NCBI RefSeq assembly: GCF_005930355.1
Contig: NZ_VDBO01000012.1
Location: 62,001-126,000 of the forward strand
Reading direction: 5' to 3'
Origin: Paenibacillus sinopodophylli
GTDB taxonomy: Bacteria > Bacillota > Bacilli > Paenibacillales > Paenibacillaceae
Length of the DNA: 64,000 bases
Shown here: in pieces, positions 9,017 through 18,235 of the stretch
Layout: each line of letters starts with the position of its first letter
Numbering within the stretch: position 1 is the first letter of the stretch
Position numbers and translations under genes: made by a program
The notes under the pieces: generated by a model
What the model saw: only the letters and a program-made list of their open reading frames with translations
Told to the model about the DNA's origin: nothing
Databases searched by the model: none

Positions 9017-9045
9017 ATTTTATTCAGAAATGAAAGCGTTGTCAA
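9017..9045 (-). promoter_or_regulatory. Sigma-A promoter of the GH35 operon
   Basis: TTGACA (9040-9045) and TAAAAT (9017-9022) on the minus strand, spaced exactly 17 bp. It lies just downstream of the LacI gene, giving the GH35 operon its own promoter. Confidence 0.75.
9031..9044. promoter_or_regulatory. cre site (CcpA) over the -35 element
   Basis: TGAAAGCGTTGTCA matches the 14-bp cre consensus TGWNANCGNTNWCA at every position and overlaps the -35 hexamer. This predicts glucose repression of the GH35 operon. Confidence 0.7.
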
Positions 9046-9073
9046 TATTTATTTTAGAGAGATAGATTAAGCG

Positions 9074-10150
9074 TTACATCCTTGATGGTGGGCGGGCTGT
9101 TGACTCCCTGACAATAAGCTCCGGCCTTACCTTTATACTCCTGCTGAATTTGTTTTTTGTAATCATATGGTGGAGCTGCTCAGCCGCATATCGGCCAACG
9201 TCATAGCATTTCAATGAAACGGTCGTTAGCTCTGGGATGCTGTTTGAGGCATACGGAATATCATCAAAGCCCACAAGAGACAGCTCCTCTGGGACACGAA
9301 TACCCGCTTTATGAGCAGCCTTCATGACACCGATTGCTACAAGGTCATTCGCGCAAAAAATAGCCGTCGGACGCTCCGAATGCTCGAGCAGTCGATTCAT
9401 GAATGCTGTTCCGCTCGCAACAGAAAAACCTCCATCCATTATCCATTCCTTACGTGTCTGCAAGCCGCTTCGCTCCATCGCTTTGAGATACCCTTTAATC
9501 CGCTGAATCGTGTTAGACATATGCTTGTACCCGCCAACGAATGCAATATGCTCATGACCAAGCTCGATGAGATGCTGCGTCGCAAGCTCTGCTCCCTCAA
9601 GCTCATCCGCATATACCCGAGTGATACCTCCGCCAGTTAGATTGCCGTTAATAAGCAGCAGCGGTACCCGTTTACTCGCTTCCACAACCTCGCAGATCGA
9701 TTCCTTGCTTGGCTTCGCGAGATTGATTCTGCCTCCGATCATAACAATGCCGTCAACCTGCTTCTCCATGAGAATGCTCAAATATTGTGATTCGCGTACA
9801 TACTGCTCTGCTGAATCGCCATTTGTCGACACCGTATCGCACAAAAAAAACGTATAGCCTTTGCTGCGCGCCTCTTGGTCTAGTCCAGCTAATAACGCTG
9901 GGAAAAATGGGTTTGTAATGTCTGGAAGAATAACGCCTATCATGCCCGTTTCCTTCTTATACAAGCTTCTCGCGAGCGCATTCGGCTGAAATTGATGTTT
10001 CACAATCAGCTCCATCACTCGCTCTCTCGTTGACTGTTTGACTGGTGCTGTGTTGTTGATAACGCGTGATACTGTGGCTACTGAAACGTTAGCTTCCCTA
10101 GCAATATCATAGACAGTAACCGGCTTGATAGCAGTCCCTCCTTTGTCCAA
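9074..10150 (-). CDS. LacI-family transcriptional regulator
   Basis: A 358-residue repressor: helix-turn-helix at residues 10-32 (VTVYDIAREANVSVATVSRV), hinge helix (FQPNALARSLYKKET), then a periplasmic-binding-protein-like sugar-sensing domain (GVILPDITNPFF, GFDDIPYASNSIPELTTV). It probably binds the palindromes at 8821-8850 and 8964-8979 and senses a galactoside. The start is odd. The only canonical in-frame start is TTG at 10150 with no ribosome site, whereas a strong AAAGGAGGG lies 6 nt before an ATC codon at 10129, exactly where homologues have Met. Translation may begin at that ATC. Confidence 0.88.
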   Translation of the reverse strand: MDKGGTAIKPVTVYDIAREANVSVATVSRVINNTAPVKQSTRERVMELIVKHQFQPNALARSLYKKETGMIGVILPDITNPFFPALLAGLDQEARSKGYTFFLCDTVSTNGDSAEQYVRESQYLSILMEKQVDGIVMIGGRINLAKPSKESICEVVEASKRVPLLLINGNLTGGGITRVYADELEGAELATQHLIELGHEHIAFVGGYKHMSNTIQRIKGYLKAMERSGLQTRKEWIMDGGFSVASGTAFMNRLLEHSERPTAIFCANDLVAIGVMKAAHKAGIRVPEELSLVGFDDIPYASNSIPELTTVSLKCYDVGRYAAEQLHHMITKNKFSRSIKVRPELIVRESTARPPSRM

Positions 10151-10220
10151 GGTTCATTCATCAGTAGAATAACAGACTTTCGGTCAAATAGGAACGAGCA
10201 GCTTTCCATTTCTGCAGCAA

Positions 10221-10265
10221 AAGCTGTGCAAACTTAGGCAGATTTGCCTATAGCCAGCACAGCTT
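10221..10265 (-). terminator. Terminator of the GH43 operon
   Basis: Stem AAGCTGTGC (10221-10229) / GCACAGCTT (10257-10265) with an inner hairpin TAGGCA/TGCCTA. On the minus strand a short T run follows. It lies directly after the GH43 stop. Confidence 0.6.
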
Positions 10266-10272
10266 CTCCAGA

Positions 10273-11145
10273 TCATTCATTCACATCAACATAAGGCTTG
10301 CCGTCCTTGAACCGAACTAAGCCGATACAGGTTTCACGCAGCACACTTTTCTCCGGCTCCGCAAGCCGATGATACACCAAATACCATTCATTCCCGAATT
10401 CAGTAAGCGAGGCATGACCCGTTCCAACAGAGCTGACTGATTCCAAAGTCATACGGTTATCCTGCGGCACCTCGTAAGGACCGAGAATATGCTCGCTGAA
10501 TGCGTACGCAATCTGATACCTTGGATCACGCGTATCGTAATTGCTCCAAGTCAGCCAGTATTTGCCTTCACGCTTCTGCATATGTGGCCCTTCATTGTAA
10601 ACCGATATTTCTCCTTCGGTTCCGTCACTGCCTTTAGCTGCGTGAATCTGCAAGGAAAGCTCGACAGGAGCTGTCTTGAAGGTTACCATGTCGTCTTCAA
10701 GCGGCACGATCCAGCATTTCCCTTGACCCCAGAGCAAGTAAGGCTGACCATCTTCATCCACGAATAAGTCCGCATCAATCGACTGGCAAGCATACTCATT
10801 GCGAGTAATAAGCGGCCGATCCAGCATGTCCTTGAAGGGACCTAGCGGAGAATCAGATACAGCTACTCCAATCTGTGTTTCGGCAGAGAAATACATATAG
10901 TATTTGTCTTTGTATTTGGCGATACCTGGTGCCCATGCCTGCTTGTCTGCCCAACTGACATCATTCAGATCGAGCGCTAGATAAGGGCCGTCCCAGTTCA
11001 CCAAATCCTTGCTGTGAAACACGTGGAATTTCTCGTACATCCAGCCCGCGCTATCCTTAGTTGGATATAAATAATAATCGTCTCCGTCTCTTAAGATGAA
11101 CGGATCTGCCCAGAAACCGGGTAGAATCGGGTTAGTAAATGTCAT
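10273..11145 (-). CDS. Glycoside hydrolase family 43 protein
   Basis: A 290-residue five-bladed beta-propeller enzyme without signal peptide. The three catalytic carboxylates are visible (numbered from the ATG at 11145): base Asp14 in WADPF, pKa modulator Asp124 in QSIDADLF, acid Glu185 in YNEGPH. The family comprises arabinofuranosidases, xylosidases, arabinanases and galactan exo-1,3-galactosidases; which activity applies here cannot be told. The start at 11145 leaves 7 nt after AAGGAG; the upstream ATG at 11151 would leave only one. It is the last gene of the operon with the importer at 11182-14735 and acts on imported fragments. Confidence 0.87.
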   Translation of the reverse strand: MTFTNPILPGFWADPFILRDGDDYYLYPTKDSAGWMYEKFHVFHSKDLVNWDGPYLALDLNDVSWADKQAWAPGIAKYKDKYYMYFSAETQIGVAVSDSPLGPFKDMLDRPLITRNEYACQSIDADLFVDEDGQPYLLWGQGKCWIVPLEDDMVTFKTAPVELSLQIHAAKGSDGTEGEISVYNEGPHMQKREGKYWLTWSNYDTRDPRYQIAYAFSEHILGPYEVPQDNRMTLESVSSVGTGHASLTEFGNEWYLVYHRLAEPEKSVLRETCIGLVRFKDGKPYVDVNE

Positions 11146-11181
11146 ACTCATACTCCTTCTAATAGCATATTACGCCGCTTG

Positions 11182-12060
11182 TTATTCTTTCACTGAGCCT
11201 AATGTAATACCGTGTACGAAGTAGCGCTGTAGAAACGGATAGATGATTAAAATCGGCAGCATCGTCACTACGATCTTCGCAGCATTAAACGTCCGTTGAG
11301 AAAAGTTGATCAGATCCTCTGGTCTTGTTGAAGAGGAAATAGACGGAGCGACAACAAGCTGCTGGATATACGTTTGCAGCGGGATATTATGCTGTTTGTT
11401 CATCAGAATCAAGCCATCAAAGAAAGCGTTCCAGTGGCCGACAATGCTGAATAGCGTTACCGTTGCAATCGCTGGCATAGCCAGCGGTACCGCAATGGTG
11501 ACCAGCGTTCGCCATGGCCCTGCCCCGTCCATTTTCGCCGATTCATTAATTTCCTTGGGCATGCCCCGGAAGAAGTTCATTAATAGAATAACGTTGAAGA
11601 TAGGGACAGCCGTTGGCAGCACGAGCGCCCATATCGTATCGGTCAGATGAAGACTTTTCACGACCATGTACCAGGGAATTAAGCCGCCGGTGAACATCAT
11701 TGTGAATACAATGACCCACATATAAATATCTCTGCTTCGGAATTCAAGCCGTTCTTTGGCAAGTGGATAGGCCATTAGAATCGTCAGCACGAAGTTAATG
11801 GCTCCGCCCAGTAGCACCCGCTTAACCGATACGCCGAAAGCGTCAAAAAAGCGACTGTCCTTAAACATATATTCATAGGAATATAAGGTGAAATCGACTG
11901 GAAATAAGGTGACTGCACCGGATGCCGCTGCCGACTTGCCACTGAACGAAAGTGAAATAACGTATACGAGCGGCAGCAAGCATAGCAGTGTAATGAGCAG
12001 CATGACGAGCGTCAATATGATATCAGTAGTCCGGATTCCGCGGCGACCTGTTAGCGGCAT
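11182..12060 (-). CDS. Carbohydrate ABC transporter permease, LplC type
   Basis: A 292-residue permease with six predicted helices, an EAA loop at ESAKMDGAGPWRTLVTIAVP and the C-terminal FLQRYFVHGITLGSVKE typical of LplC proteins. I start it at the ATG at 12060, 9 nt behind AGAAGGG, rather than at the TTG at 12084. It pairs with the LplB-type protein at 12110-13000 and serves the GH43 locus. It is about a third identical in layout to the other two LplC proteins here but clearly a separate paralogue. Confidence 0.87.
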   Translation of the reverse strand: MPLTGRRGIRTTDIILTLVMLLITLLCLLPLVYVISLSFSGKSAAASGAVTLFPVDFTLYSYEYMFKDSRFFDAFGVSVKRVLLGGAINFVLTILMAYPLAKERLEFRSRDIYMWVIVFTMMFTGGLIPWYMVVKSLHLTDTIWALVLPTAVPIFNVILLMNFFRGMPKEINESAKMDGAGPWRTLVTIAVPLAMPAIATVTLFSIVGHWNAFFDGLILMNKQHNIPLQTYIQQLVVAPSISSSTRPEDLINFSQRTFNAAKIVVTMLPILIIYPFLQRYFVHGITLGSVKE

Positions 12061-12109
12061 GGGACACTTCCCTTCTGAATGCAATCATGCAAATTCTTGT
12101 TGCTGTTGT

Positions 12110-13000
12110 TTAAAATATCCGATAGCCCGCATACTTAGAAGCCAATCGATAAGATACGAAAATAAGTATAAATCCGACAACCGATTTCAATGCGCCCACG
12201 GCTGTAGCAAGCCCATATTGATATTGTACGAGTCCAATTCGATATACATAGGTATCAATAATGTCTCCAGATTCATAAACAAGTGGATTGTACAAATTGT
12301 AGATCTGGTCGAAGCCCGCATTCAGGATGTTGCCGATATTCAGCGTGGAAACCAGAATAATCGTCGGCAGTATGCCGGGAAGCGTAACGCTCCATATTTT
12401 GCGAATACGTCCTGCTCCGTCAATGGATGCTGCTTCATAGAGCGACGGATTAATGGCAGTCAGTGCTGCCAGAAAGATAATCGTATTGAATCCAAACTCT
12501 TTCCATACATCGCTTAGAACGATAATGACCGGAAACCAATCATTGCTTCCAAGAAAAAATATCGGCTCTCCCGCAATAGCCGTCACTGCTTGGTTGATAA
12601 TGCCGTTCTGTGACAGCATATCGCTCAGAATGCCGGCTAGAATGACCCAAGATAGGAAGTGGGGCAAATAGATAATCGTCTGCATCCACTTTTTTATCCG
12701 ACTGAACACGATCTCATGCAGAAGCAATGCCGTGCTTACCGGAACAATGATATTCATAACCATTTTCATTAGAGAAATAAATATCGTATTGAAAAAGATA
12801 ATCTTGCTGTCGTCCAATTGGAACATGTACTTGAAGTTTTCAAAGCCTACCCATTTGGAGCCCCAAATCCCTTTAACCGGAATAAAATCCTGGAATGCAA
12901 TCGCTATTCCGAATAGCGGGACTATTCCGAAAATAATAAGGAGGATCATGCCCGGCGCCAGCATTAGATGATAATGAATCGTATTTTTGGAATCTCGCAA
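12110..13000 (-). CDS. Carbohydrate ABC transporter permease, LplB type
   Basis: A 296-residue permease with helix-rich sequence and EAA loop EAASIDGAGRIRKIWSVTLP. I place the start at a TTG at 13000 with GGAG 7 nt before it. An in-frame TTG at 13024 has no ribosome site, so the exact N-terminus is uncertain by eight residues. It lies between the binding-protein gene (95 bp upstream, with a strong hairpin between) and the LplC gene (49 bp downstream), and forms the translocation pore with the latter. Confidence 0.85.
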   Translation of the reverse strand: MRDSKNTIHYHLMLAPGMILLIIFGIVPLFGIAIAFQDFIPVKGIWGSKWVGFENFKYMFQLDDSKIIFFNTIFISLMKMVMNIIVPVSTALLLHEIVFSRIKKWMQTIIYLPHFLSWVILAGILSDMLSQNGIINQAVTAIAGEPIFFLGSNDWFPVIIVLSDVWKEFGFNTIIFLAALTAINPSLYEAASIDGAGRIRKIWSVTLPGILPTIILVSTLNIGNILNAGFDQIYNLYNPLVYESGDIIDTYVYRIGLVQYQYGLATAVGALKSVVGFILIFVSYRLASKYAGYRIF

Positions 13001-13037
13001 AGCTCCCACTCCATCCTTAAACAAACTTTCAAGCTGA

Positions 13038-13074
13038 GGGACTGGATCACCGGTGGAAACCGGAATCCTGTCCC
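13038..13074. terminator. Hairpin between binding-protein and permease genes
   Basis: GGGACtGGATcaCCGGT / ACCGGaaTCCtGTCCC forms a long stem 21 bp after the binding-protein stop, without a T run. Such hairpins commonly protect the upstream message or attenuate read-through so that binding protein exceeds permease. I read it as a processing or stability element, not a full terminator. Confidence 0.5.
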
Positions 13075-13094
13075 TTATGCTAGATATTTACTGC

Positions 13095-14735
13095 TTATTT
13101 GGCTGCTGCAGCGATTTCTTCCGTAATTTGGTCGCCGCCTTGCGATTTCCATTTTTCCACGAAGCCGTCAAAGGAATCAATCGGCTCGTTACCCATAATG
13201 ATTTTTAAGAACGTCTCATCCTCCAGCTTGCGCAGGTTAGCCCATTTCGTACGCATCGTATCGGTTTGATCGTAATATACGCCAACTACGCGGTTGATTT
13301 GGTCATCCTTTCCAAGCGGCAGCGCACCGGTTAAGAAGGCATGCCTTTGCGACCATGCTGCCAAATCTTTTTTCGGATTTTCTTTGTCTTTCAGGTAGGA
13401 GTTGTAGATTTGCTTCGTTTCACCTTGCAATGTATCAGCAGATGCATTGCCGTCAATAACGTCTTGAACAAGCTTTGCTTTCTTCTCTTTGTCATCATAG
13501 TTGCTCACTAGGAGCGAGAACGGCATATTCATCCAACTGAATTCATCTTTCTCCACGATGCCTTCGCCTTGCAGTTGGTCAGCATCAAATTGCATATTCA
13601 ACGTTTTCAATACTGCCTCAGGATGCTTGAAGCCTTTCTTCACAACGAGGTAGCGTGTTGTCGGTGAGCCCATATGTGTATTCATCTTGCCTTCTGAGCT
13701 AAGTGGAGACAGATAGGATACCCACTCTGCTTTCGAGTCCTGTGCTACGGAATCAGCCAGCATACCAAACGGCAGCCACCAAGGTCCGAAAAAAATACCT
13801 GCTTTTCCGCTGACAACCAGCTCATTCACCTGCTCACCTTTTTTCACGGCAAACTCTTTGTCAATAACCCCTTCTTCTACCCAGCCTCTTAGCTTGGCAA
13901 GCGCATCCTTCACTTCCGGTTGAATCGAGCCGTATGCTGCATTGCCGCTGGCATCCTTAACCCATAGCTGCGGATATGCATTGTAAGCGCCGAAGACCGA
14001 ATCGAAGCCGAATACGCTTGTTCCAATATTGACAATTACTTGATTGCCGAGCAGACCTGAGGAACCTTTTTTGTCCATGAACGCTTTCGTCACGTTAATG
14101 ATGTCATCCATCGTTTTCGGAGCTTCAAGTCCGAGCTCGTCCAACCAATCTTGGCGAACCCAAAGCAAGTTCTGCGCATCTGCCCCTGGGCTAACGTTAG
14201 GAAAAGCCATCAGCTTGCCGTCGAAAGTTGCCGAAGCAAGGCTGTAGCCGTCCGTCGAATCATAAGCAGCTTTGAGTGACGGCGATACGAAGTTCTCATA
14301 CGTTGACGATAGATCTTCGATAAGGTCCGCATTCACAAGCTGTACAAGCTGCTGCTTGTCTACAGTCATCACGTCTGGGATATCACCAGTAGAAAGCGTA
14401 AGTCCGACCTTCTGCATATATGCGTCGCCTGATGTTGTAGCCTGCCATGCGTTCGTATACTTAATGTTCAGCTTCTCGCCGAAATAGCGGGTCAGCTCAT
14501 TATCTTCAATGGTGGAGCCATCTGGAAGCTTAGGATCAACCGCGGCCTCTTTGCCAATATTAATCGTCACGGTCTCCGACATTGGCGCATACGGATCAGC
14601 TGGCTCAGACACGCTGCCCGAGCTGCTCGAATTCCCGCCATCGCTGCCTCCGTTATTCGTTTTTTCGTTATTTCCCGAACAAGCAGTAAGTACCATCAGT
14701 GCGCAAACGATGAGTATGCCTAACGTTTTTTTCAT
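13095..14735 (-). CDS. Sugar ABC transporter substrate-binding lipoprotein
   Basis: A 546-residue extracellular binding protein. From the ATG at 14735 it has a lipoprotein signal (MKKTLGILIVCALMVLTAC) followed by an Asn/Gly/Ser-rich tether and the SBP_bac fold. The frame stays open to 14906, but those extra residues would precede a complete signal peptide, so the shorter start is preferred. The gene is first of the importer operon for the GH43 enzyme and lies directly downstream of the two-component system genes. An imperfect cre (12 of 14 positions) lies upstream at 14838-14851. Confidence 0.87.
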   Translation of the reverse strand: MKKTLGILIVCALMVLTACSGNNEKTNNGGSDGGNSSSSGSVSEPADPYAPMSETVTINIGKEAAVDPKLPDGSTIEDNELTRYFGEKLNIKYTNAWQATTSGDAYMQKVGLTLSTGDIPDVMTVDKQQLVQLVNADLIEDLSSTYENFVSPSLKAAYDSTDGYSLASATFDGKLMAFPNVSPGADAQNLLWVRQDWLDELGLEAPKTMDDIINVTKAFMDKKGSSGLLGNQVIVNIGTSVFGFDSVFGAYNAYPQLWVKDASGNAAYGSIQPEVKDALAKLRGWVEEGVIDKEFAVKKGEQVNELVVSGKAGIFFGPWWLPFGMLADSVAQDSKAEWVSYLSPLSSEGKMNTHMGSPTTRYLVVKKGFKHPEAVLKTLNMQFDADQLQGEGIVEKDEFSWMNMPFSLLVSNYDDKEKKAKLVQDVIDGNASADTLQGETKQIYNSYLKDKENPKKDLAAWSQRHAFLTGALPLGKDDQINRVVGVYYDQTDTMRTKWANLRKLEDETFLKIIMGNEPIDSFDGFVEKWKSQGGDQITEEIAAAAK

Positions 14736-14837
14736 TTCTGCTTTTCCCCCTGCATATCGTTTATGGTCTACTGCCCCAGTATACGCCCGTTCTGCGAGAA
14801 TGAGGGTCAGAACGATGTAGGCAGATAGGCGTGTTTT

Positions 14838-14851
14838 CGTAAACGTTTTCT
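14838..14851. promoter_or_regulatory. Imperfect cre-like site upstream of the binding-protein gene
   Basis: CGTAAACGTTTTCT; its reverse complement matches 12 of 14 positions of the CcpA cre consensus. It is about 100 bp before the start at 14735. Confidence 0.35.
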
Positions 14852-14924
14852 TCATGCCATTAATTAGCCTGTGACAATAACCTACGTACCATCCGACAAA
14901 CTTCACACCTTGCGCGCTACACGC

Positions 14925-16292
14925 CTATATGGCATTCCGATTGCGGAAATCAGAAGGAAGTATACCAATCTCCTGAAGAAACAGCTTGCTGAAATATTTC
15001 TCATCCTTGAAGCCAACAAGCTGCGCGATCTGATAGATCGGCGTATTCGTATGCACCAGCAGTTGCTGCGCCTTCGACATTCGAATTTCAGTCGCGTAAT
15101 CATTAAAGGATTTGCCTGTCACATTCTTAAAGCATTGGCTGAAATACGTTCGACTCATATTCGCGATGCCCGCCAAATCATGCTGGCTGAAATTCATTTC
15201 CTCCTGCTCGTGCATGAATCGAATAGCTTTGTAGATAACACGAACGATATCATCGCCGTATTTGGATTTGCAGACAATGCTGCGCAGCTTCTTGCGCTCT
15301 TCTTCAAGAACTTCTTTCCATTCTTCCCACATTCGAAGCGGCTCCAACTTGAATATGAGCTGCATCGACCACTCCAACATGAGCAGCAATCGGCCATTCT
15401 CTAAAAATGCAGGGAATAGCAGCTTTTTGAGTTCTCCCATTGGCAGCCGCATCGCTACCGTTTCCTGGAGGAGAAGCTCGTATTCTTCATCACTGTATAT
15501 CCATTCTGGTGAATTCCAGCGCAGACCAAGCCGTTCTTTCTCCGGCTCCATCCACTCATGTTCTTTGTCCGCTGCCCACTCCCAGAAGGTAACCCAATGT
15601 TTGTAGTCGTATAATAAGCCCGAAGACAAATAAGCATGCAGCCGGTCTACCGTTTCACCAAGTGTGATACCGCCTAAGCCATGCACAAGCACCGGCAGGC
15701 AGTTAGCCTGCTTAATATCTGTAATCAGCGTTTTCTCCTGCTCGGTGCCAAAGTTGTCCAAAGCGAAAAACCAGCAGTGACGTTCCAAGTAATGAATAAC
15801 GTTGCTGGCCGAAAGCTTCTCTACAAGCTTGCGTGCCTGCTCGTCATCTCCGAGCTTCAGGACAACCATCGCACGGTCAAACAGCTTCTTATCTGGTAAT
15901 TGCTTTTTGGCGTGTCTTTCCTCATAGGTACGTGAAATCCGACATAGCACCTCATCCATCGTATCCGTTTCCAAATCATTTTTGACTATATAATCAAGCG
16001 CGCCCATACGAATTGCTTTCTGAGCATACGCAAATTCCTCATGGCATGACAAGACAACGACCGATTTATCCGGGTACTTCTCGCTCATCGCCTCCATCAG
16101 CTCGAAGCCAGACATCTCAGGCATCATTAGATCCGTGAACACCATATCTACATCCTGCTGCTCCATCAGCTCTAGTGCCTTTCTGCCATTTCCCGCTTCT
16201 CCGACTACCTCCATTTTATATTTGGACCATGGCATGATTGAAATTAATCCACGCCTAACGAGCTTTTCATCGTCTACGATAATGACCTTCAT
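14925..16292 (-). CDS. YesN-type response regulator with AraC DNA-binding domain
   Basis: A 455-residue cytosolic regulator. Residues 1-125 are a receiver domain with the acidic pair Asp7-Asp8, phospho-acceptor Asp54 (MVFTDLMMPEMSG) and Lys in YIVKND. A middle section of about 200 residues is unassigned. The last 100 residues form an AraC double helix-turn-helix (DLAGIANMSRTYFSQCFK, then IYQIAQLVGFKDEKYFSKLF). Its start overlaps the kinase stop by 4 bp (ATGA), showing translational coupling. It probably activates the importer/GH43 operon directly downstream at 14735. Confidence 0.92.
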   Translation of the reverse strand: MKVIIVDDEKLVRRGLISIMPWSKYKMEVVGEAGNGRKALELMEQQDVDMVFTDLMMPEMSGFELMEAMSEKYPDKSVVVLSCHEEFAYAQKAIRMGALDYIVKNDLETDTMDEVLCRISRTYEERHAKKQLPDKKLFDRAMVVLKLGDDEQARKLVEKLSASNVIHYLERHCWFFALDNFGTEQEKTLITDIKQANCLPVLVHGLGGITLGETVDRLHAYLSSGLLYDYKHWVTFWEWAADKEHEWMEPEKERLGLRWNSPEWIYSDEEYELLLQETVAMRLPMGELKKLLFPAFLENGRLLLMLEWSMQLIFKLEPLRMWEEWKEVLEEERKKLRSIVCKSKYGDDIVRVIYKAIRFMHEQEEMNFSQHDLAGIANMSRTYFSQCFKNVTGKSFNDYATEIRMSKAQQLLVHTNTPIYQIAQLVGFKDEKYFSKLFLQEIGILPSDFRNRNAI

Positions 16293-18031
16293 AGTAGGTT
16301 GCCCCCCTTATCAATCGGCAAATGAATAGAAACGACCGTCCCTTTTCCAATTTCACTATCAATCGCGAGCTCGCTGCTGCCTCCCGTAAAGCTGCTGAGC
16401 GTCCTCTTCACATAATTCAGTCCAATGCCAAGACCCGACAAATTATTTTTCCGTGTATCCGATTCCAGCAGTTCCTTAATTTTCTCCGGGCTGATCCCAT
16501 TTCCATTGTCAGTCACCTTTAACAGCAGTGTGTGATTCAACTCCTGTACGCTTACCTCAATGATACCCTTCTCATCCATCATTCCGTGATAAAGGGCATT
16601 CTCGACAATCGGCTGCAAAATAAATCGTGGCAGCGGAGTTGCAAGGAACGGCTCCGGAATGTCATACCGCACATCAAACTCGAAATCATACCTAATTCTC
16701 TGCAGCTCCACGTAATCGTTCAACGAATCAATTTCATCCTTCAATGTCACTATGGTGCCATCCTTCGCCAAGTTATACTTGAGCACCTTCGTGAACAAAG
16801 ATAGAAAACGATCAATTTCGTGCTGTCCCTTCAAACGGGCAAGCCACTGCGCAGTGTTCAGCGTATTATACAAAAAATGGGGATTGATTTGCGCCATTAA
16901 CTTTTCCATCTCAATATCCTGCTTCTCGCTTGCTTCCTTTGCGACCTCTTCAATTAAATCCTGGATTTTGTATTGCATATCCTTGAAATTATCAATTAAG
17001 AAATCAAATTCGCGCAACCCTGTCTTTTGAAAAAAGTCATTCGGCTCCTGGCTGATAAAGGAGGATATGCCCTTGCGTATGCGGTGCAGCGGAGCAATCA
17101 CAACCTTCCAGGTTCGGAATGCGGACCAGATGCTAATCAACAGACCCAGTACGACGATAAAGGAATAACGCACGAACCAATCGCGGATTTCCTTCTGGTA
17201 CTCACCCTTTTCGATAAATACGCCTAGTCGCCAGCCTTGGCTGCCTATCTCCTCATGATAGTAGTAATGATCCATCGAATTGGCATCATAGCGACTGCCG
17301 ATTGGCGTCAGATCCGGCTTGTCGCTATATAGGATTATTCCGTCGTTGTCCATAAGCAAATGAGATACATTCATCCCATACTGCTCCTTGTTCAATATGT
17401 TCTTTATAACCTTCACATTGGTTTCTGCATAAATAAGCATTGGATTACGGGGATCAGTAGTGCCTCCTGCACTCCTTACAATGGAGAATACAGACGTATC
17501 GTTGTACTTATATAACGTAAGATGAGGTCCGTTATAAGTATGATCGGATTTAATAGAAAGCTTAGGTAAGCTGTCGAAATCAGGGTGTGAGCCTCTCGTT
17601 ATATAGTTGTTGTAGAGCATCTCGCCTGTTGTCATGTCATAATACAGCACTAAACCAATTGTCGGATTCGAAGCGTTGAGTATCCCCATATTATGCTGAA
17701 TCGCTGTCGTAAGCTGAGATTTCTCATACGTATCTTCGCTCGTCTGTAGCAATTTGAGGTCCTGACCAACGAAACCTTGATACGACATTTGCTGCGATAC
17801 GTCATATAGATTGCCCAAGGTCTCTTCCACGCCTCCTCGGACTCGCTGCAAATTTTGTTCGATGCCTTTTTCTATTTTGTTATACAAAATGTTATAGATG
17901 GAATACACCGTCAGCAGCCCAACGAGCACTAGTGGAATGACCGAGCTGATGAGCAGCGTCCAATAGAGCTGGCCCCGCAATGTATCCCAGCCAAATAAAC
18001 GTTTGATATATGTACTTTCCTTCTCCTCCAC
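16289..18031 (-). CDS. YesM-type sensor histidine kinase
   Basis: A 580-residue membrane kinase. Residues ~15-40 and ~290-310 are membrane helices flanking an extracellular Cache-like sensor domain; a HAMP-like linker and coiled segment follow. The dimerisation/phosphorylation box reads MAQINPHFLYNTLNTAQW (His_kinase family PF06580), and the ATP site shows VENALYHGM and GIGLNYVKRTL. I start it at a GTG at 18031 with AGGTG 6 nt before it; the frame opens at 18067, but a TATGAT at 18073-18078 looks like its -10 element. It should sense an extracellular sugar signal, possibly with the binding protein, and phosphorylate the overlapping response regulator. Confidence 0.9.
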   Translation of the reverse strand: MEEKESTYIKRLFGWDTLRGQLYWTLLISSVIPLVLVGLLTVYSIYNILYNKIEKGIEQNLQRVRGGVEETLGNLYDVSQQMSYQGFVGQDLKLLQTSEDTYEKSQLTTAIQHNMGILNASNPTIGLVLYYDMTTGEMLYNNYITRGSHPDFDSLPKLSIKSDHTYNGPHLTLYKYNDTSVFSIVRSAGGTTDPRNPMLIYAETNVKVIKNILNKEQYGMNVSHLLMDNDGIILYSDKPDLTPIGSRYDANSMDHYYYHEEIGSQGWRLGVFIEKGEYQKEIRDWFVRYSFIVVLGLLISIWSAFRTWKVVIAPLHRIRKGISSFISQEPNDFFQKTGLREFDFLIDNFKDMQYKIQDLIEEVAKEASEKQDIEMEKLMAQINPHFLYNTLNTAQWLARLKGQHEIDRFLSLFTKVLKYNLAKDGTIVTLKDEIDSLNDYVELQRIRYDFEFDVRYDIPEPFLATPLPRFILQPIVENALYHGMMDEKGIIEVSVQELNHTLLLKVTDNGNGISPEKIKELLESDTRKNNLSGLGIGLNYVKRTLSSFTGGSSELAIDSEIGKGTVVSIHLPIDKGGNLL

Positions 18032-18146
18032 GCACTTCACCTGCTTATTATGTATTTGGACAACCACACTATATCATAAAAAATAGATTGTATAGTTATC
18101 GGCTTACGAAGCCGCGATATGAATCGATGCATGGTGAAAACAGCCG

Positions 18147-18178
18147 AAAGAGCAGACCGCCGCGGCAGCCTGCTCTTT
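18147..18178. terminator. Strong symmetric hairpin, probable bidirectional terminator
   Basis: AAAGAGCAG (18147-18155) pairs with CTGCTCTTT (18170-18178), with an inner GC-rich stem. A TTTT tract lies on the plus side and a weaker one on the minus side. Confidence 0.4.
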
Positions 18179-18235
18179 TGGGTTGTGCTTTTCTACTTAG
18201 ATAATGCCAGACACACCTGTGTATTCCAGTCCTAC

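Noticed and set aside
15194..15637. Short overlapping frames inside the response regulator gene
   Set aside because: All are alternative-frame shadows of the YesN-type gene without ribosome sites.
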